A model generated the notes under the pieces. It searched no databases. It was given only the letters and a program-made list of their open reading frames with translations, and had not been told where the DNA came from. From contig NZ_JAJEWI010000009.1 in assembly GCF_020687785.1 (NCBI RefSeq), positions 49,764 through 113,763 on the forward strand: a stretch of DNA of 64,000 nt, read 5' to 3'. How positions within the stretch are numbered: the first letter of the stretch is position 1; every line of letters starts with the position of its first letter. This document shows, one piece after another, positions 33,354 through 42,670 of this stretch. A program made the position numbers and the translations under genes. Source of the stretch: Sphingopyxis yananensis. GTDB lineage: Bacteria; Pseudomonadota; Alphaproteobacteria; Sphingomonadales; Sphingomonadaceae.

Positions 33354-36300
33354 TTACAGTTCCCCAATCGGCTCCCCATCCCGCCGAGCCTGATCAGGGG
33401 CAAGCTGGCGACTATATAGCCAGCCAATCCCAATCAGGCTGAATCCCAAGACGATGAAGGACGCAATTCGGGCCAAGCCTTCCAGCCCAGACGCATCGAA
33501 CAAAAAGACTTTGCCGACCGCGCCAATCATCAAAATCAGCGACGCAATGCGCCAATCATGCGCCTGTCGGCGAATACCCCATAATAAAAATCCAATCGCC
33601 AAAGCCACCAACAGCACCGAACGCAAAATATTTTCCGGCCCCGTCACGCCGCTTTGCGTCAACAAACTGCCGTGGAAAATTTGGCGCAAAACAGACCATG
33701 CAAAACCGCTCACCAACAACATGGTGATAATTTGCCCTGCCCGTTCCACTTTCAACCATGGCCATGGGTTCATTCGGACCAATTGCCAGACACCCCAGCC
33801 TGCCAGCCCATAAAGCGGCAAGAGCAGATTAACGAGCGGCCAAACCCCCACCGCTTGGTCCGCCCACAATGGATTGTGCAAAACAAGACTGTAGAATAAT
33901 GAATAGACCGTCGCCGCCGCCGTGGCGGCCATCGCCGCAGCGACGTGCCCGCGCCGATACAGCCACCAACCAACCGCCATAACTAGCCCGCTCCAGATCA
34001 TACGCTGCAACACGCCGCTGGTCACGAATTCGTCGCCCATCACGGACAAGAATATCCAACGATAACAAATATGAAGCGCCATACTGCCCATCACGCCAGC
34101 CAGCGCCATCGCGCCAATACGGTTAATCCACGCCAAGCGATCCCCACAATAAACCAGCGCAGCCGCATAAACTGCGGACGGCAGCAACAGGATTTGCACG
34201 GCATCACCCAAGCTCAGGGGTATAGCCCGAATGTCAAACGGCACAGCAACCAGCGACGATGCCGCCTCGCCGCCCCATGCGGAAATGGATTTTGATGCCC
34301 ACGCTAGGTTGATCAATGCAAAAACCAGGGCCGCCGTCATCAGCCTTTCGGGCCGATATCGGCGGCTGCTCACTAGCAAGGCAGCGCCGCCAAGGGCGCA
34401 TAGCAAGGCGATGAATGGCGCGGGAACCACCTCAGAACAGGTGAAATACAAGCCTGCCGCCGCTATAATTTGCCCAACGCGGCTGACAGCCATAGTCCCC
34501 GCCCGCAGCATCAACAACAAGCCTGCCGCAGCCAATGCGCCCCAACGCAGCATCGACTGGAGCATATGGCCATTGCCCGCATAAAATGGACCGGACGCGG
34601 TCATGCTGTCCGCCTGCGTGGCCAACAGTCCAGCAAGCGCCATGATCAGGAATATGCCGCTCACCCGCTCTGTTCGCGGATCCCGCGCTAGGCTCGCAAA
34701 TATCATGACGCCCGCTGCCACCAAGGCCATCACCAAAGGCAGCATCCAAAGCGGCGTCAGCACGCCCATCGCCAACGCGGCCAAAAGGCCCGCTGTGCCA
34801 GTGATGACCGCAAAACGCGCATCATGATGCCGTTCGTCGACCGCCCAGCCGCGCCATAAAGCGACGCCCATCAGCCCGGCTCCGCCCATTGCCAGCAAGG
34901 CCAATCCCGCATCGCTGATGGCGTCGAACTGCATCTTGCTTAGCAAAGGAATGGACAGACCGATCAAACAATATTCAACGGTGGAACGCCATCCTTCGCC
35001 CACTGTCCACAGCCTTGCGACCAGCGGAACCGCATGAAGCATCAGCAATGCGCCGCCAATGATCGCAAACCAAAACGGGCTGGGGTCAGGCCATAGGGGC
35101 GACAGCAACGCCCAAGACAAGAGCAGGCTGATACTGCCAATGATCGACAGGCTGCGGTCGCGCCATATCAGCCATTGCCCCGCGGCCGCGATCAGCACGA
35201 AAAAACTCCAATGCAGCAAAGAGAAACCGCCCGCTGTCACGAACAGTCCCAATTGCAATGCGCCGATGCCCGCAGCCACCACCTGCACAGCGGCCGAACG
35301 CGGCCCGTGATAGGCAAACATCGGGAATGCCACCGCCAACAGGAGAATGAACAAACCAACAGACACACTGCTCATCATGTCCAGCGCCGTGCCGGCCGCG
35401 ATAATCCACAGCCCCCAGCCCATCCCGCCAACCAGCGCAGCGAGCGCCAGCCAAGGCCACATTTTGCCCCGCGAAACACCCGCCAGCCCCGCGATCGTCA
35501 CAGCCAAATATAGGGTGAGGATTGGAATATTATCTTCCAACGAACCGACCAAAGCAGGCGCGGACAGGCCTGCAATCAGGCTGAGGATCGCCGTGGGCAA
35601 GCCGAACCGCATGGCCAGCCCCATGGCCGACGCCGTTACAATCGCCAGCAAGATGAACGCCGCGCCTTGCCCAATTAGGCCATAGACATTCGCCGCGACC
35701 AAAATCGCTGTATATAGGGTGGAAATGCCCGCCCCCGACAAGGCTTGTGCAATGCGGGGATCACGAACTTTATCATCATTGCGCCACGCATATTCCGCCG
35801 CACCAATCAAGCCTGCGCCAAAAATTGCGCCGACAAATATCTGAACCGTTGGCGTAAAAATTTGGGCAAAAAATCCTGCATCAATCGCATAGCGTACGAT
35901 CAACAGACCCGCGATAGCCAAGGTCAAACCGCCCGCCCATATCGGCAAAGTGCGCCCGAAAAGATTCTCAAATCGATTAACGAGGGGCTGCGCGGGCGCT
36001 GCATCACCATGTTTGGCGGCAGTTTTTGCCGCCAATGGCGGCGCGGTTGGCGCAGGGGCGATTTGCTCTTCCGATGCGCCGACAACAGGCGGCAGGCTTG
36101 TCGCCGCCGCAACAGCAGTTGGCGCGTCAGCCAAGGAAGGCGGATCGCTAGGCTGCACACCGCTATCAGAAGGTGCCTCGGGTATAGAAGCTTGATCAAC
36201 CGAGATTTTCGCCGCCACATTATGGGACCACGGCCTTGCCATACTCCTTGTCGGTCGGCTTTGGGCAGTCAACCGGTCCGCCACCTCTTTTTCAAGCTGG

Positions 36301-36413
36301 GCCAAGCGGCGCGAGAGAGTTTGAAGATTTTTCTCGCTGGCTTTCAGTCTCATCCAAAGATTTCTGAATGCAAAGAGCATCGCCATGACGACAAGAAATA
36401 CGAACCAATCCAA
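33354..36413 (-). CDS. DUF2339 polytopic membrane protein
   Basis: A 1019-residue protein with a very large number of hydrophobic segments. The first 60 residues contain one helix and a coiled-coil-like stretch (LKASEKNLQTLSRRLAQLEKEVADRL). A Pro/Ala-rich cytosolic linker runs to about residue 145, followed by the DUF2339 core starting FENLFGRTLPIWAGGLTLAIAGLLIVRYAIDAGFF and continuing through more than 20 membrane spans. The function of this family is not known to me. It is transcribed alone on the minus strand, convergent with the benzoate operon. Confidence 0.85.
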   Translation of the reverse strand: MDWFVFLVVMAMLFAFRNLWMRLKASEKNLQTLSRRLAQLEKEVADRLTAQSRPTRSMARPWSHNVAAKISVDQASIPEAPSDSGVQPSDPPSLADAPTAVAAATSLPPVVGASEEQIAPAPTAPPLAAKTAAKHGDAAPAQPLVNRFENLFGRTLPIWAGGLTLAIAGLLIVRYAIDAGFFAQIFTPTVQIFVGAIFGAGLIGAAEYAWRNDDKVRDPRIAQALSGAGISTLYTAILVAANVYGLIGQGAAFILLAIVTASAMGLAMRFGLPTAILSLIAGLSAPALVGSLEDNIPILTLYLAVTIAGLAGVSRGKMWPWLALAALVGGMGWGLWIIAAGTALDMMSSVSVGLFILLLAVAFPMFAYHGPRSAAVQVVAAGIGALQLGLFVTAGGFSLLHWSFFVLIAAAGQWLIWRDRSLSIIGSISLLLSWALLSPLWPDPSPFWFAIIGGALLMLHAVPLVARLWTVGEGWRSTVEYCLIGLSIPLLSKMQFDAISDAGLALLAMGGAGLMGVALWRGWAVDERHHDARFAVITGTAGLLAALAMGVLTPLWMLPLVMALVAAGVMIFASLARDPRTERVSGIFLIMALAGLLATQADSMTASGPFYAGNGHMLQSMLRWGALAAAGLLLMLRAGTMAVSRVGQIIAAAGLYFTCSEVVPAPFIALLCALGGAALLVSSRRYRPERLMTAALVFALINLAWASKSISAWGGEAASSLVAVPFDIRAIPLSLGDAVQILLLPSAVYAAALVYCGDRLAWINRIGAMALAGVMGSMALHICYRWIFLSVMGDEFVTSGVLQRMIWSGLVMAVGWWLYRRGHVAAAMAATAAATVYSLFYSLVLHNPLWADQAVGVWPLVNLLLPLYGLAGWGVWQLVRMNPWPWLKVERAGQIITMLLVSGFAWSVLRQIFHGSLLTQSGVTGPENILRSVLLVALAIGFLLWGIRRQAHDWRIASLILMIGAVGKVFLFDASGLEGLARIASFIVLGFSLIGIGWLYSRQLAPDQARRDGEPIGEL

Positions 36414-36975
36414 CCGGCCTATCCCTCTACAAATATCTCATGTGACTGATATCGCGCCCCAATGACCACAGGATGGTACAGCACATCATCAGAACAGCAA
36501 GCATTCACCAGCACCGCACAGCATCGAGACGCTCAGATGATGATATCGAACCAATGCTGCGAACAAGATATTGGCTTGAAAGGAAAGCAAGGAAACAAGG
36601 AAGCAAGACCCAATCCAACTACGGACACACGCCATCCCACGGGCAGCCTGCGACCCCAGCACACCCCGCCGCGTGAGAAATTGTTGGAGATTGCGACCAA
36701 CAGCTTTGAGGATGACAGGACACACATTGTTGACGAGTGCTGTGACCCAATTCGCGCTGTCCAAAGGCGTGGGTGTGAACAGTCGCTTTTTCCAAAACCG
36801 TTGGTTCGGCGAATGGGAACCCGCCGATCGTCAGCATGCCCTAAGGCGAGACATTCCTACAACATCTTCCGGCGATTGAAAGTTAAGATGGAGGCGTCGT
36901 TACTGATCCCAGCCACGACGCCCATATATCCTATATATGAGGACTTCACGTGCCAAGCAGACTCAGGTCAGCAGC
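36414..36975. other. Intergenic stretch without a supported gene
   Basis: These 562 bases lie between the DUF2339 gene and a secreted-protein gene, both on the minus strand. Several open frames cross it on both strands (one of about 207 codons on the plus strand), but their composition is not protein-like, none has a ribosome site and none resembles a family I know. It may contain remnants of older insertions. The DUF2339 promoter should lie near 36414-36480. Confidence 0.5.
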
Positions 36976-37752
36976 TTAGCAGGCGGATCCGCCAATCGCC
37001 TTGCCGAGCTTGCCCCCCAACAAACCGCCAACCGCGCGGCCAGTCGCACAGGGCGTGCCAATTGCAACAGAGCTCGGTGCGGTAGCGGCAGAACCAGGCG
37101 CCACACGTTCGTTGATGCTTTGCGAAGCACCGGGTGCACCAAACAGCTGCTTGTACAATTCGCTATAGTCATCGTCTGGACTTTGGGTCGGTGCCTTGCC
37201 CTGCGTCGCGGTATAGATATTGTTCCAATCGCGCTTTGCTGCGCTGCTGACCTGAATAGCGCTCAACCGCTGATAATTTGATACGCACCAGACGCCCCAT
37301 TCAACCAATTCGCTGGCATTGCATGCACTGGCCCCCTTCCAGCGGGCGGCCGGCGCTTCGGCATATTCGCTTGAGCAGACCATTTTATAGCTGTGATAGC
37401 CGGCCGGACAGCGATCGCGAATATCGCGCTTATTGATTTTATTGGCGGCCGCATATTCAGGCACCGTGACAAAGCCCCTGACGCACCACTCGGTACCATT
37501 GACACCATATCCTTCCATGCACGAACCGCGATAGCGATAGGCCATTGGCGACTGGCCGTTCGATTGCGGATAGCAATGCTTAAGCGCGGGTCGGCCTGAC
37601 GTGCCATTGCCTTCCATCCAGCCGGTCGGACAAACAGTGGCGCCCTCCATCGGCATCACACGGCTATTGGTCGGGCCGGACTGTGCGGCGGCCGGCATTA
37701 TAGTGAACGCGCCGACAACGATGAATGCGAGGCCCCCAATTTTCTTGATCAT
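36976..37752 (-). CDS. Secreted cysteine-containing protein of unknown function
   Basis: A 258-residue protein with a clear signal peptide (MIKKIGGLAFIVVGAFTIMPAAAQ). The mature part has many cysteines in repeating contexts (TVCPTGWMEG, KHCYPQS, GSCMEGYG, EWCVRGF, RCPAGYHSYKMVCSS), suggesting two or three small disulfide-stabilised units of about 50 residues. The C-terminal 30 residues are glycine-rich (GRAVGGLLGGKLGKAIGGSAC), like a glycine-zipper tail. ATG 37752 is chosen because GGAG lies eight bases upstream and the signal peptide begins there; 37785 is an alternative. A conserved 16-bp motif lies 93 bases upstream, shared with the TMEM43-like gene. Confidence 0.72.
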   Translation of the reverse strand: MIKKIGGLAFIVVGAFTIMPAAAQSGPTNSRVMPMEGATVCPTGWMEGNGTSGRPALKHCYPQSNGQSPMAYRYRGSCMEGYGVNGTEWCVRGFVTVPEYAAANKINKRDIRDRCPAGYHSYKMVCSSEYAEAPAARWKGASACNASELVEWGVWCVSNYQRLSAIQVSSAAKRDWNNIYTATQGKAPTQSPDDDYSELYKQLFGAPGASQSINERVAPGSAATAPSSVAIGTPCATGRAVGGLLGGKLGKAIGGSAC

Positions 37753-37844
37753 GTGCAAAGCTCCAGATTGCGGCCGCGATAACAAGCATTTGCCGCACGG
37801 TTGAACTGGTGCTGATCTAGGAGCCCAGTTGGACCGAAATCCAT

Positions 37845-37860
37845 GCCATAGATGTGGGGG
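37845..37860 (-). promoter_or_regulatory. Shared motif, copy 1 (CCCCCACATCTATGGC)
   Basis: Read on the minus strand, this 16-mer differs at one base from the copy at 39845-39860. It lies 93 bases upstream of the secreted-protein start at 37752, in the same orientation and at nearly the same distance as the other copy from its gene. It is likely an activator or promoter site, perhaps for the neighbouring response regulator. Confidence 0.55.
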
Positions 37861-37864
37861 CTTG

Positions 37865-38563
37865 CTACTTGAGGCAGCTATGGATCACTCCCCCCAATGT
37901 GCTGGCATAAACGACCGAGGGATTGGGGGCATCCTGGATTTCCTTTTCCAACTGCTCGGCTTTGGCCGACATCTTGCGGGCAGAACAGCTGCACAAGTCG
38001 GTTGCGGACTGTCCCGTGCGCTGCAACCGCTGGTTCACGATTTGTGAAGTAAATCCGGGGATCAGCGTCGCATCATCCACGAACATACGACACATCTCGT
38101 AACCGCTTTCATCAACCGCCAACCGCGTGTCGGCAGGGACATAGTCGGGCAGATCCCCGTCCAGATTATAAGGGTCGGTTGGACTATCCATATCGACCAG
38201 ATCACCGTCCATGGCATTACAGGTTTCAAGGGCATCTGTGATCTTGGCCGTCATTGCCGCGGCCTCCGCATCGCCGGTCGCTGAAAATAGGCCAAAGCGA
38301 TCATCGGGATCATCGGCAAAGATGCTGCCGACGCAGTGGCAGAAAGCATCGCGTTGCAAATGCCCCGCTGCAAGCCGTTCCCGATAATAACGCGGATGGA
38401 ACCCCTCACCCAATGTGCCGTCCAGCATCTGCGTACAGATTTTAACACCCATGGCGTGGAAGGGATCAGAGTTTTGCTCACTCCCCTTGCTCGGTGTCGC
38501 CAATGTTAGGGCCAGAGTCAGGACGGCGGCAAAGGCCATGGCAAACAAGACGGCGCGCTGCAT
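37865..38563 (-). CDS. Secreted protein of unknown function with paired cysteines
   Basis: A 232-residue exported protein: residues 1-27 form a signal peptide (MQRAVLFAMAFAAVLTLALT). The mature region contains MGVKICTQMLD, DAFCHCVGSIFAD, ALETCNAMDG, YEMCRMFVDD, DLCSCSARKM and VIHSCLK. It appears to hold two similar halves, each with a Cys followed by a C-x-C pair, which points to an internal duplication stabilised by disulfides. I do not recognise the family. It follows the TMEM43-like gene by 15 bases on the same strand and is likely cotranscribed with it. Confidence 0.7.
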   Translation of the reverse strand: MQRAVLFAMAFAAVLTLALTLATPSKGSEQNSDPFHAMGVKICTQMLDGTLGEGFHPRYYRERLAAGHLQRDAFCHCVGSIFADDPDDRFGLFSATGDAEAAAMTAKITDALETCNAMDGDLVDMDSPTDPYNLDGDLPDYVPADTRLAVDESGYEMCRMFVDDATLIPGFTSQIVNQRLQRTGQSATDLCSCSARKMSAKAEQLEKEIQDAPNPSVVYASTLGGVIHSCLK

Positions 38564-38578
38564 AATGTCTGTCCCTGT

Positions 38579-39754
38579 TCAGGCGGCGCCAGTGACGACG
38601 GGCGTTGGGGCGCGCTTATTGCGCCACCAGATCGCGCTATAGACCGCGCCACCGATGATCGCGAACAGCATGATCGAGAGGATTGGGCGGTAGAAGAGCC
38701 AGGCCACCGCGATAGTGACCGTTCCCAGCGCTAGGCCGACGACCGTGGCGATGAAGCCGGTACCCATGCGAATGATCGATCCCATCAACGGGACGACATC
38801 GCCGATCACGCCGAGCGGGCCGAGGAGCATCTTGAGCCCCGTAATGACCAAGACGAAACCTATCCCGCGAAACAGCCAGGCCAGCGTCTTGTTTCTCGCC
38901 TTATCCTGAGCAAACATCTGGTCCGCCGACGCCGTGCCGGTGCGCACCATTAGAATCGGCGAGCCCGACTTGGTGGGATAGGGTTGCAGCGCAGCCGAAG
39001 TCTGTGCCGCTACGATGCTGATCGTCGTTGCCTGCGGTACTGTCGTATAGGAAATGCGCATATCGCCAATCTTAGGATCGGCGGGGTTATCGCCAATATA
39101 GAGCCCGCCCTCAGCCGCGATCACAGGGCGCGACAAGGCCTTAGCCGCAGCCTCGACCTGCTGGGGAAGTAGCGAGAGCGGCTGATCGGCTGTCAGCCTA
39201 TTGATCACCTTATCATCGATCGCGAACGCACCGACCGTGCCCCGTTCTGCGCGGAATTCGGCATTCCTTAGCGTCGGCGTCGGGTTCTGGTGTTCGGCGG
39301 CCTGTTGAAAGCCCGAACTATCCTGTGGCACGTCGCTCCATTGGCGATCATAACTGTAGGTGGTGATGGTTTCCTCACCGCCACCCAGCTTGGTGCGGGT
39401 CTCTTGCTTGCGAGCCTCATGCCATTGATAATATTCGACCTTACGGGCAAGGATTAGCGCATCCGAACCGATCCCAATTGTGCTGTCCTGCCGCATGTCT
39501 TTGGCCTGTACCGGTGCAGTAAGATAGATCAGGCGGCCTTCATTCGCAGGGTCCACCCAGCTTGGGGATACCGGAACAACAGCGGCGGAACCCTCGTTGT
39601 TCTTGCGGATCCCGTCGACCGTGCGGCCCTCGTTCCAAAACAGGAAACCGAGAGCCGTCAAGATGATGACGATGCCGGTTGCGACGCCGCGAAACGCGGA
39701 GCCAAGCCGAGAAAACCAAGATGTGTGCGTGGTAATGGTGATAGGATCGGACAT
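38579..39754 (-). CDS. TMEM43-family membrane protein
   Basis: A 391-residue bacterial member of the TMEM43/LUMA family. One N-terminal membrane helix (about residues 25-42, VATGIVIILTALGFLFWNEG) is followed by the large extracytoplasmic domain with GIGSDALILARKVEYYQWHE, a YSYDRQWSDVPQDSSGFQ segment and NPTPTLRN. Three C-terminal helices follow (about residues 290-380). The bacterial function is not established. It heads a minus-strand unit with a secreted Cys-containing protein and is divergent from a two-component system, with the shared 16-bp motif in between, which suggests an envelope-stress or envelope-maintenance role. Confidence 0.83.
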   Translation of the reverse strand: MSDPITITTHTSWFSRLGSAFRGVATGIVIILTALGFLFWNEGRTVDGIRKNNEGSAAVVPVSPSWVDPANEGRLIYLTAPVQAKDMRQDSTIGIGSDALILARKVEYYQWHEARKQETRTKLGGGEETITTYSYDRQWSDVPQDSSGFQQAAEHQNPTPTLRNAEFRAERGTVGAFAIDDKVINRLTADQPLSLLPQQVEAAAKALSRPVIAAEGGLYIGDNPADPKIGDMRISYTTVPQATTISIVAAQTSAALQPYPTKSGSPILMVRTGTASADQMFAQDKARNKTLAWLFRGIGFVLVITGLKMLLGPLGVIGDVVPLMGSIIRMGTGFIATVVGLALGTVTIAVAWLFYRPILSIMLFAIIGGAVYSAIWWRNKRAPTPVVTGAA

Positions 39755-39844
39755 GAATACTCTCGAAATACGGGCATGGCGGGAACGCAGCGCGTCCCCA
39801 ACATAATCTCCGCACGATAGGGTCTTCGCCCGCCATCAATCTGC

Positions 39845-39860
39845 GCCATAGATATGGGGG
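39845..39860 (-). promoter_or_regulatory. Shared motif, copy 2 (CCCCCATATCTATGGC)
   Basis: This copy lies 91 bases upstream of the TMEM43-like gene start and 76 bases upstream of the divergent histidine kinase start, so it could govern both. It differs at one base from copy 1 at 37845-37860. Confidence 0.55.
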
Positions 39861-39935
39861 GTAACATATTGCCTCGCGAACGAACCATCCTTATGGCGCC
39901 TGCTGTCTGGATCGGGCGTGGTCGGAGTGTATCGG

Positions 39936-41861
39936 GTGGCAGTCAGCGAAGATGTTTCGAGCGATCAACACGAACACCAGCCTGCAGGTCGGGGATTTCG
40001 CCACATTTTCCGTCTAGGACTGTTTATCCTTGCCGCACAGGCCCTGTTTTGGGGCGTCTTCTATTCCCCTTGGGGGCTCGGTTCGACCGGCTATGATATC
40101 GACCAAATCGCTTTTTCGAGGTTCGAGATCGCGGAATTGTCGCAACCCACCCCTACCGCCGCCGATGCGGGACAATATAAGGCGGTTGAGCTTCCCTACA
40201 CTGATTGCTGCGACCCCGCATATCTAGCCCTACGGACTCATTTCGATCTGGCGCAGGTGCCCGCCGAAGGTTTGGGGCTGATCGCCTTCCAGCAGGCGGA
40301 TAATTTTATCATCCGCGCCAATGGATCGATCGTCCATCAGCTCGGCGTGATGGAAGCGGGAAAGCAGACCTTCCATGGCCAGCGCGCCTATTTGATCCAT
40401 ATTCCGGCCGGCCTGCTCAAGCCCGGCACGAACCAATTATCCTACATCTCCGTGCGGCACGGCTATCCCTATACCGATCTCTATCCTCCGCTGATGGGGC
40501 ATTATGAACAGGTGCGCACGGCGACAGAAATGCGTTTCTGGCAGACGATCGACCTTCGCATGCTCGGCGGCTGGATGACGTTCATCCTTGGGCTGTTTGC
40601 GCTGATCCTGCTGTTCCGCTCACGCGATCGCCGCTTCGCGGCCTGGCTGGTGGTCCTGTGCTGGTCGTGGACCGCCTTTGCTGCATACGGCCTCTATTTC
40701 ACCCTGCCGTTCGGTGGCATCGGTCGCATATTATTCTTTTACGCAGTCAATACCGCAATCGCCCTAAGCCTGCTTGGCTTTATCGATGCCTGGACTCGCC
40801 GTCCCCTGCGCTATCTCCAGCCCGCCTTGCTTGGCATCTGGCTGGCGTTCAATACAGCATGCGTCGCCTCGCTCACCACATTGGCGATGCCGCTTAGCTT
40901 CGACGTGATCAACGAAAGCTGGACTTGGCTGACCTTCTTCTTGGGCATTTCTGTTGTCGTCCGGCTTGTCTGGCATTTCGCCCGCGCGCCCGAGGATCGC
41001 CATCTCGAAGCCGCCCTACTGTCGATCTGTGCGGTCTGCCTTGCGCTCGATGCGATCGGCGAACGCTTCGGGCTGCTCGCGGGCGGCTATCTGATGGACA
41101 GCGCCCCCTTGCTCCTACTCGCGTTTGTCGTCGCCTTTCTGCAACGCAATTTCACGCTTTTCCAATCGGCGATTGAGCTCAACAATCTGCTCGAGGCAAC
41201 GGTCAAGGCGCGCGAGGCCGAGCTTGCCACCGCGCACCAACGCGAACGTGAGTTGGTCGGCCGCGAAGCGCGCAGCGAGGAACGCCGCCGCCTGATGCGC
41301 GACATGCACGACGGGGTCGGCGGGCAATTGGTGGGGCTGCTGCTCTCTGTCCGCCGCGGCGCTGTGAACCAAGCGCGGATCGCCGAGAAGTTGCAGGAAG
41401 TGATGGACGAGGTTCGGTTGATGATCGATTCCGTCGACTCCACTGTGACGTCGCTCGCGACGATGCTCCAGCTGTTCGAGGCGCGCGCCCGTTCGCGTGT
41501 CGAAGACGCTGGCTTCACCTTCGATTGGCACGTTCTTATGACACAGACACCCGATCTGCCTCCCCGGCAAGTGCTGCACCTGCTTCGGATCATGCAAGAG
41601 GCTGTGACCAACGCGCTGAAGCATTCGGGCGGAAGTAGGATCGGCATCACTGTCTTGGATACACCCGACTATGCACTCTGCGTTATAATTGCGGACGATG
41701 GCACGGGACTGGCGGAAGAACTTGGTCGCGGCCACGGTCTTGGCAATATGCGCATACGCGCCGAGGCGATCGGTGGTGAAATCAACTATGAGGATGCCGC
41801 GCCGGGGCTGCGCTTGGTCTTGCGCGTCGCGGCCCAGCCCATGTTGCGGGCCGTAGCATGA
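39936..41861 (+). CDS. Membrane-bound sensor histidine kinase, HisKA_3 type
   Basis: A 641-residue sensor. One helix near residues 20-40 precedes an extracytoplasmic domain of about 170 residues with a beta-sandwich-like character. Then come seven hydrophobic helices (about 195-405), giving a 7TM layout like DISM sensors. A coiled coil (EATVKAREAELATAHQRERELV) leads into the dimerisation domain with phospho-acceptor His458 (RDMHDGVGGQL). The ATPase domain has the N box EAVTNALKHS and the G box HGLGNMRIRAEAIGG. GTG 39936 has GGAG eight bases upstream; GTG 39918 is an alternative. It overlaps the response regulator gene by four bases. Confidence 0.9.
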   Translation: MAVSEDVSSDQHEHQPAGRGFRHIFRLGLFILAAQALFWGVFYSPWGLGSTGYDIDQIAFSRFEIAELSQPTPTAADAGQYKAVELPYTDCCDPAYLALRTHFDLAQVPAEGLGLIAFQQADNFIIRANGSIVHQLGVMEAGKQTFHGQRAYLIHIPAGLLKPGTNQLSYISVRHGYPYTDLYPPLMGHYEQVRTATEMRFWQTIDLRMLGGWMTFILGLFALILLFRSRDRRFAAWLVVLCWSWTAFAAYGLYFTLPFGGIGRILFFYAVNTAIALSLLGFIDAWTRRPLRYLQPALLGIWLAFNTACVASLTTLAMPLSFDVINESWTWLTFFLGISVVVRLVWHFARAPEDRHLEAALLSICAVCLALDAIGERFGLLAGGYLMDSAPLLLLAFVVAFLQRNFTLFQSAIELNNLLEATVKAREAELATAHQRERELVGREARSEERRRLMRDMHDGVGGQLVGLLLSVRRGAVNQARIAEKLQEVMDEVRLMIDSVDSTVTSLATMLQLFEARARSRVEDAGFTFDWHVLMTQTPDLPPRQVLHLLRIMQEAVTNALKHSGGSRIGITVLDTPDYALCVIIADDGTGLAEELGRGHGLGNMRIRAEAIGGEINYEDAAPGLRLVLRVAAQPMLRAVA

Positions 41862-42511
41862 CCGAGCACACACAACATGTCGTCGCGATCCTCGAAGACA
41901 GCGCGCCAGTGCGCGACTATTTCGCCGAGATTATCCAGTCCGCCGACGATCTGTTATTGGGTGGCATCGCGAATACGCTGGGGGAAGCGGCGGCCTTTCT
42001 TGACCAAAAGCCCGATCTGGTCCTGACCGACCTCGGCCTGCCCGATGGCTCTGGACTTACCCTGATCCCTCCCCTCAAGGAAGCTGGCATTCTCTCTCTT
42101 GTGATCACCGCATTCGGTGATCGGGAAACCGTGGTCTCGGCGCTCAGCGCTGGGGCTGACGGCTATCTGCTGAAGGACAGCACCGCCGAAACAATCTTGG
42201 ACGGCATCCGTGCCACGCTGGCCGGTGGAGCGCCGATCAGCCCAGATGCTGCGATCTTCCTGCTCGATAGGCTGAGGCAATCGGACGTTTCCGGTAGTCC
42301 GATGCCGCAGGGTGAGCCGCTGACCCCGCGTGAGACCGAACTGCTCACACTGTTCGCGCGCGGCCATAGCTACAAGGCCGCAGCGCGTGAACTCGGCATT
42401 TCTCCGCTGACCGTGGGCGGCCATGTCAAGGCGATCTACCGCAAGCTCGAAGTCAATTCGCGTGGCGAGGCCGTCTACGCCGCCGTCCAAAGCGGTCAGT
42501 TGAACCTGTAG
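41858..42511 (+). CDS. NarL/LuxR-family response regulator
   Basis: A 217-residue two-component regulator. The receiver domain has the acidic pocket (ILEDSAPVRD), phospho-acceptor Asp58 (LVLTDLGLPDG) and the conserved Thr/Lys positions (TAFGDRE, YLLKDS). The C-terminal LuxR helix-turn-helix reads LTPRETELLTLFARGHSYKAAARELGISPLTVGGHVKAIYRKLEV. The start overlaps the kinase stop (ATGA), so the pair is translationally coupled. A strong terminator follows. Likely targets are the divergent TMEM43-like genes that share a 16-bp upstream motif. Confidence 0.94.
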   Translation: MTEHTQHVVAILEDSAPVRDYFAEIIQSADDLLLGGIANTLGEAAAFLDQKPDLVLTDLGLPDGSGLTLIPPLKEAGILSLVITAFGDRETVVSALSAGADGYLLKDSTAETILDGIRATLAGGAPISPDAAIFLLDRLRQSDVSGSPMPQGEPLTPRETELLTLFARGHSYKAAARELGISPLTVGGHVKAIYRKLEVNSRGEAVYAAVQSGQLNL

Positions 42512-42609
42512 AGCCACGCTGAACGCCCCCGCATGGGCATTTCTTGGTTTGGGCGCCCACTGCCTGACAATGACCAGGCCAGCGAGCTTAAGAAAGGGAA
42601 ATTTATGGC

Positions 42610-42646
42610 GAAAGCAAGGCCGCGTTACACGGCCTTGCTTTCTTTT
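42610..42646 (+). terminator. Rho-independent terminator after the response regulator
   Basis: GAAAGCAAGGCCG (42610-42622) pairs perfectly with CGGCCTTGCTTTC (42630-42642) around a seven-base loop, then TTTT. It also lies downstream of the convergent SRPBCC gene, where it may act in reverse because the left arm is preceded by few A residues only. Confidence 0.88.
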
Positions 42647-42670
42647 ATCATTTCAGGGCGCAGTTTATGC

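Noticed and set aside
36462..37085. Plus-strand open frame of 207 codons
   Set aside because: Its right part overlaps a better-supported secreted-protein gene on the other strand, its composition is not protein-like, and it lacks a ribosome site.
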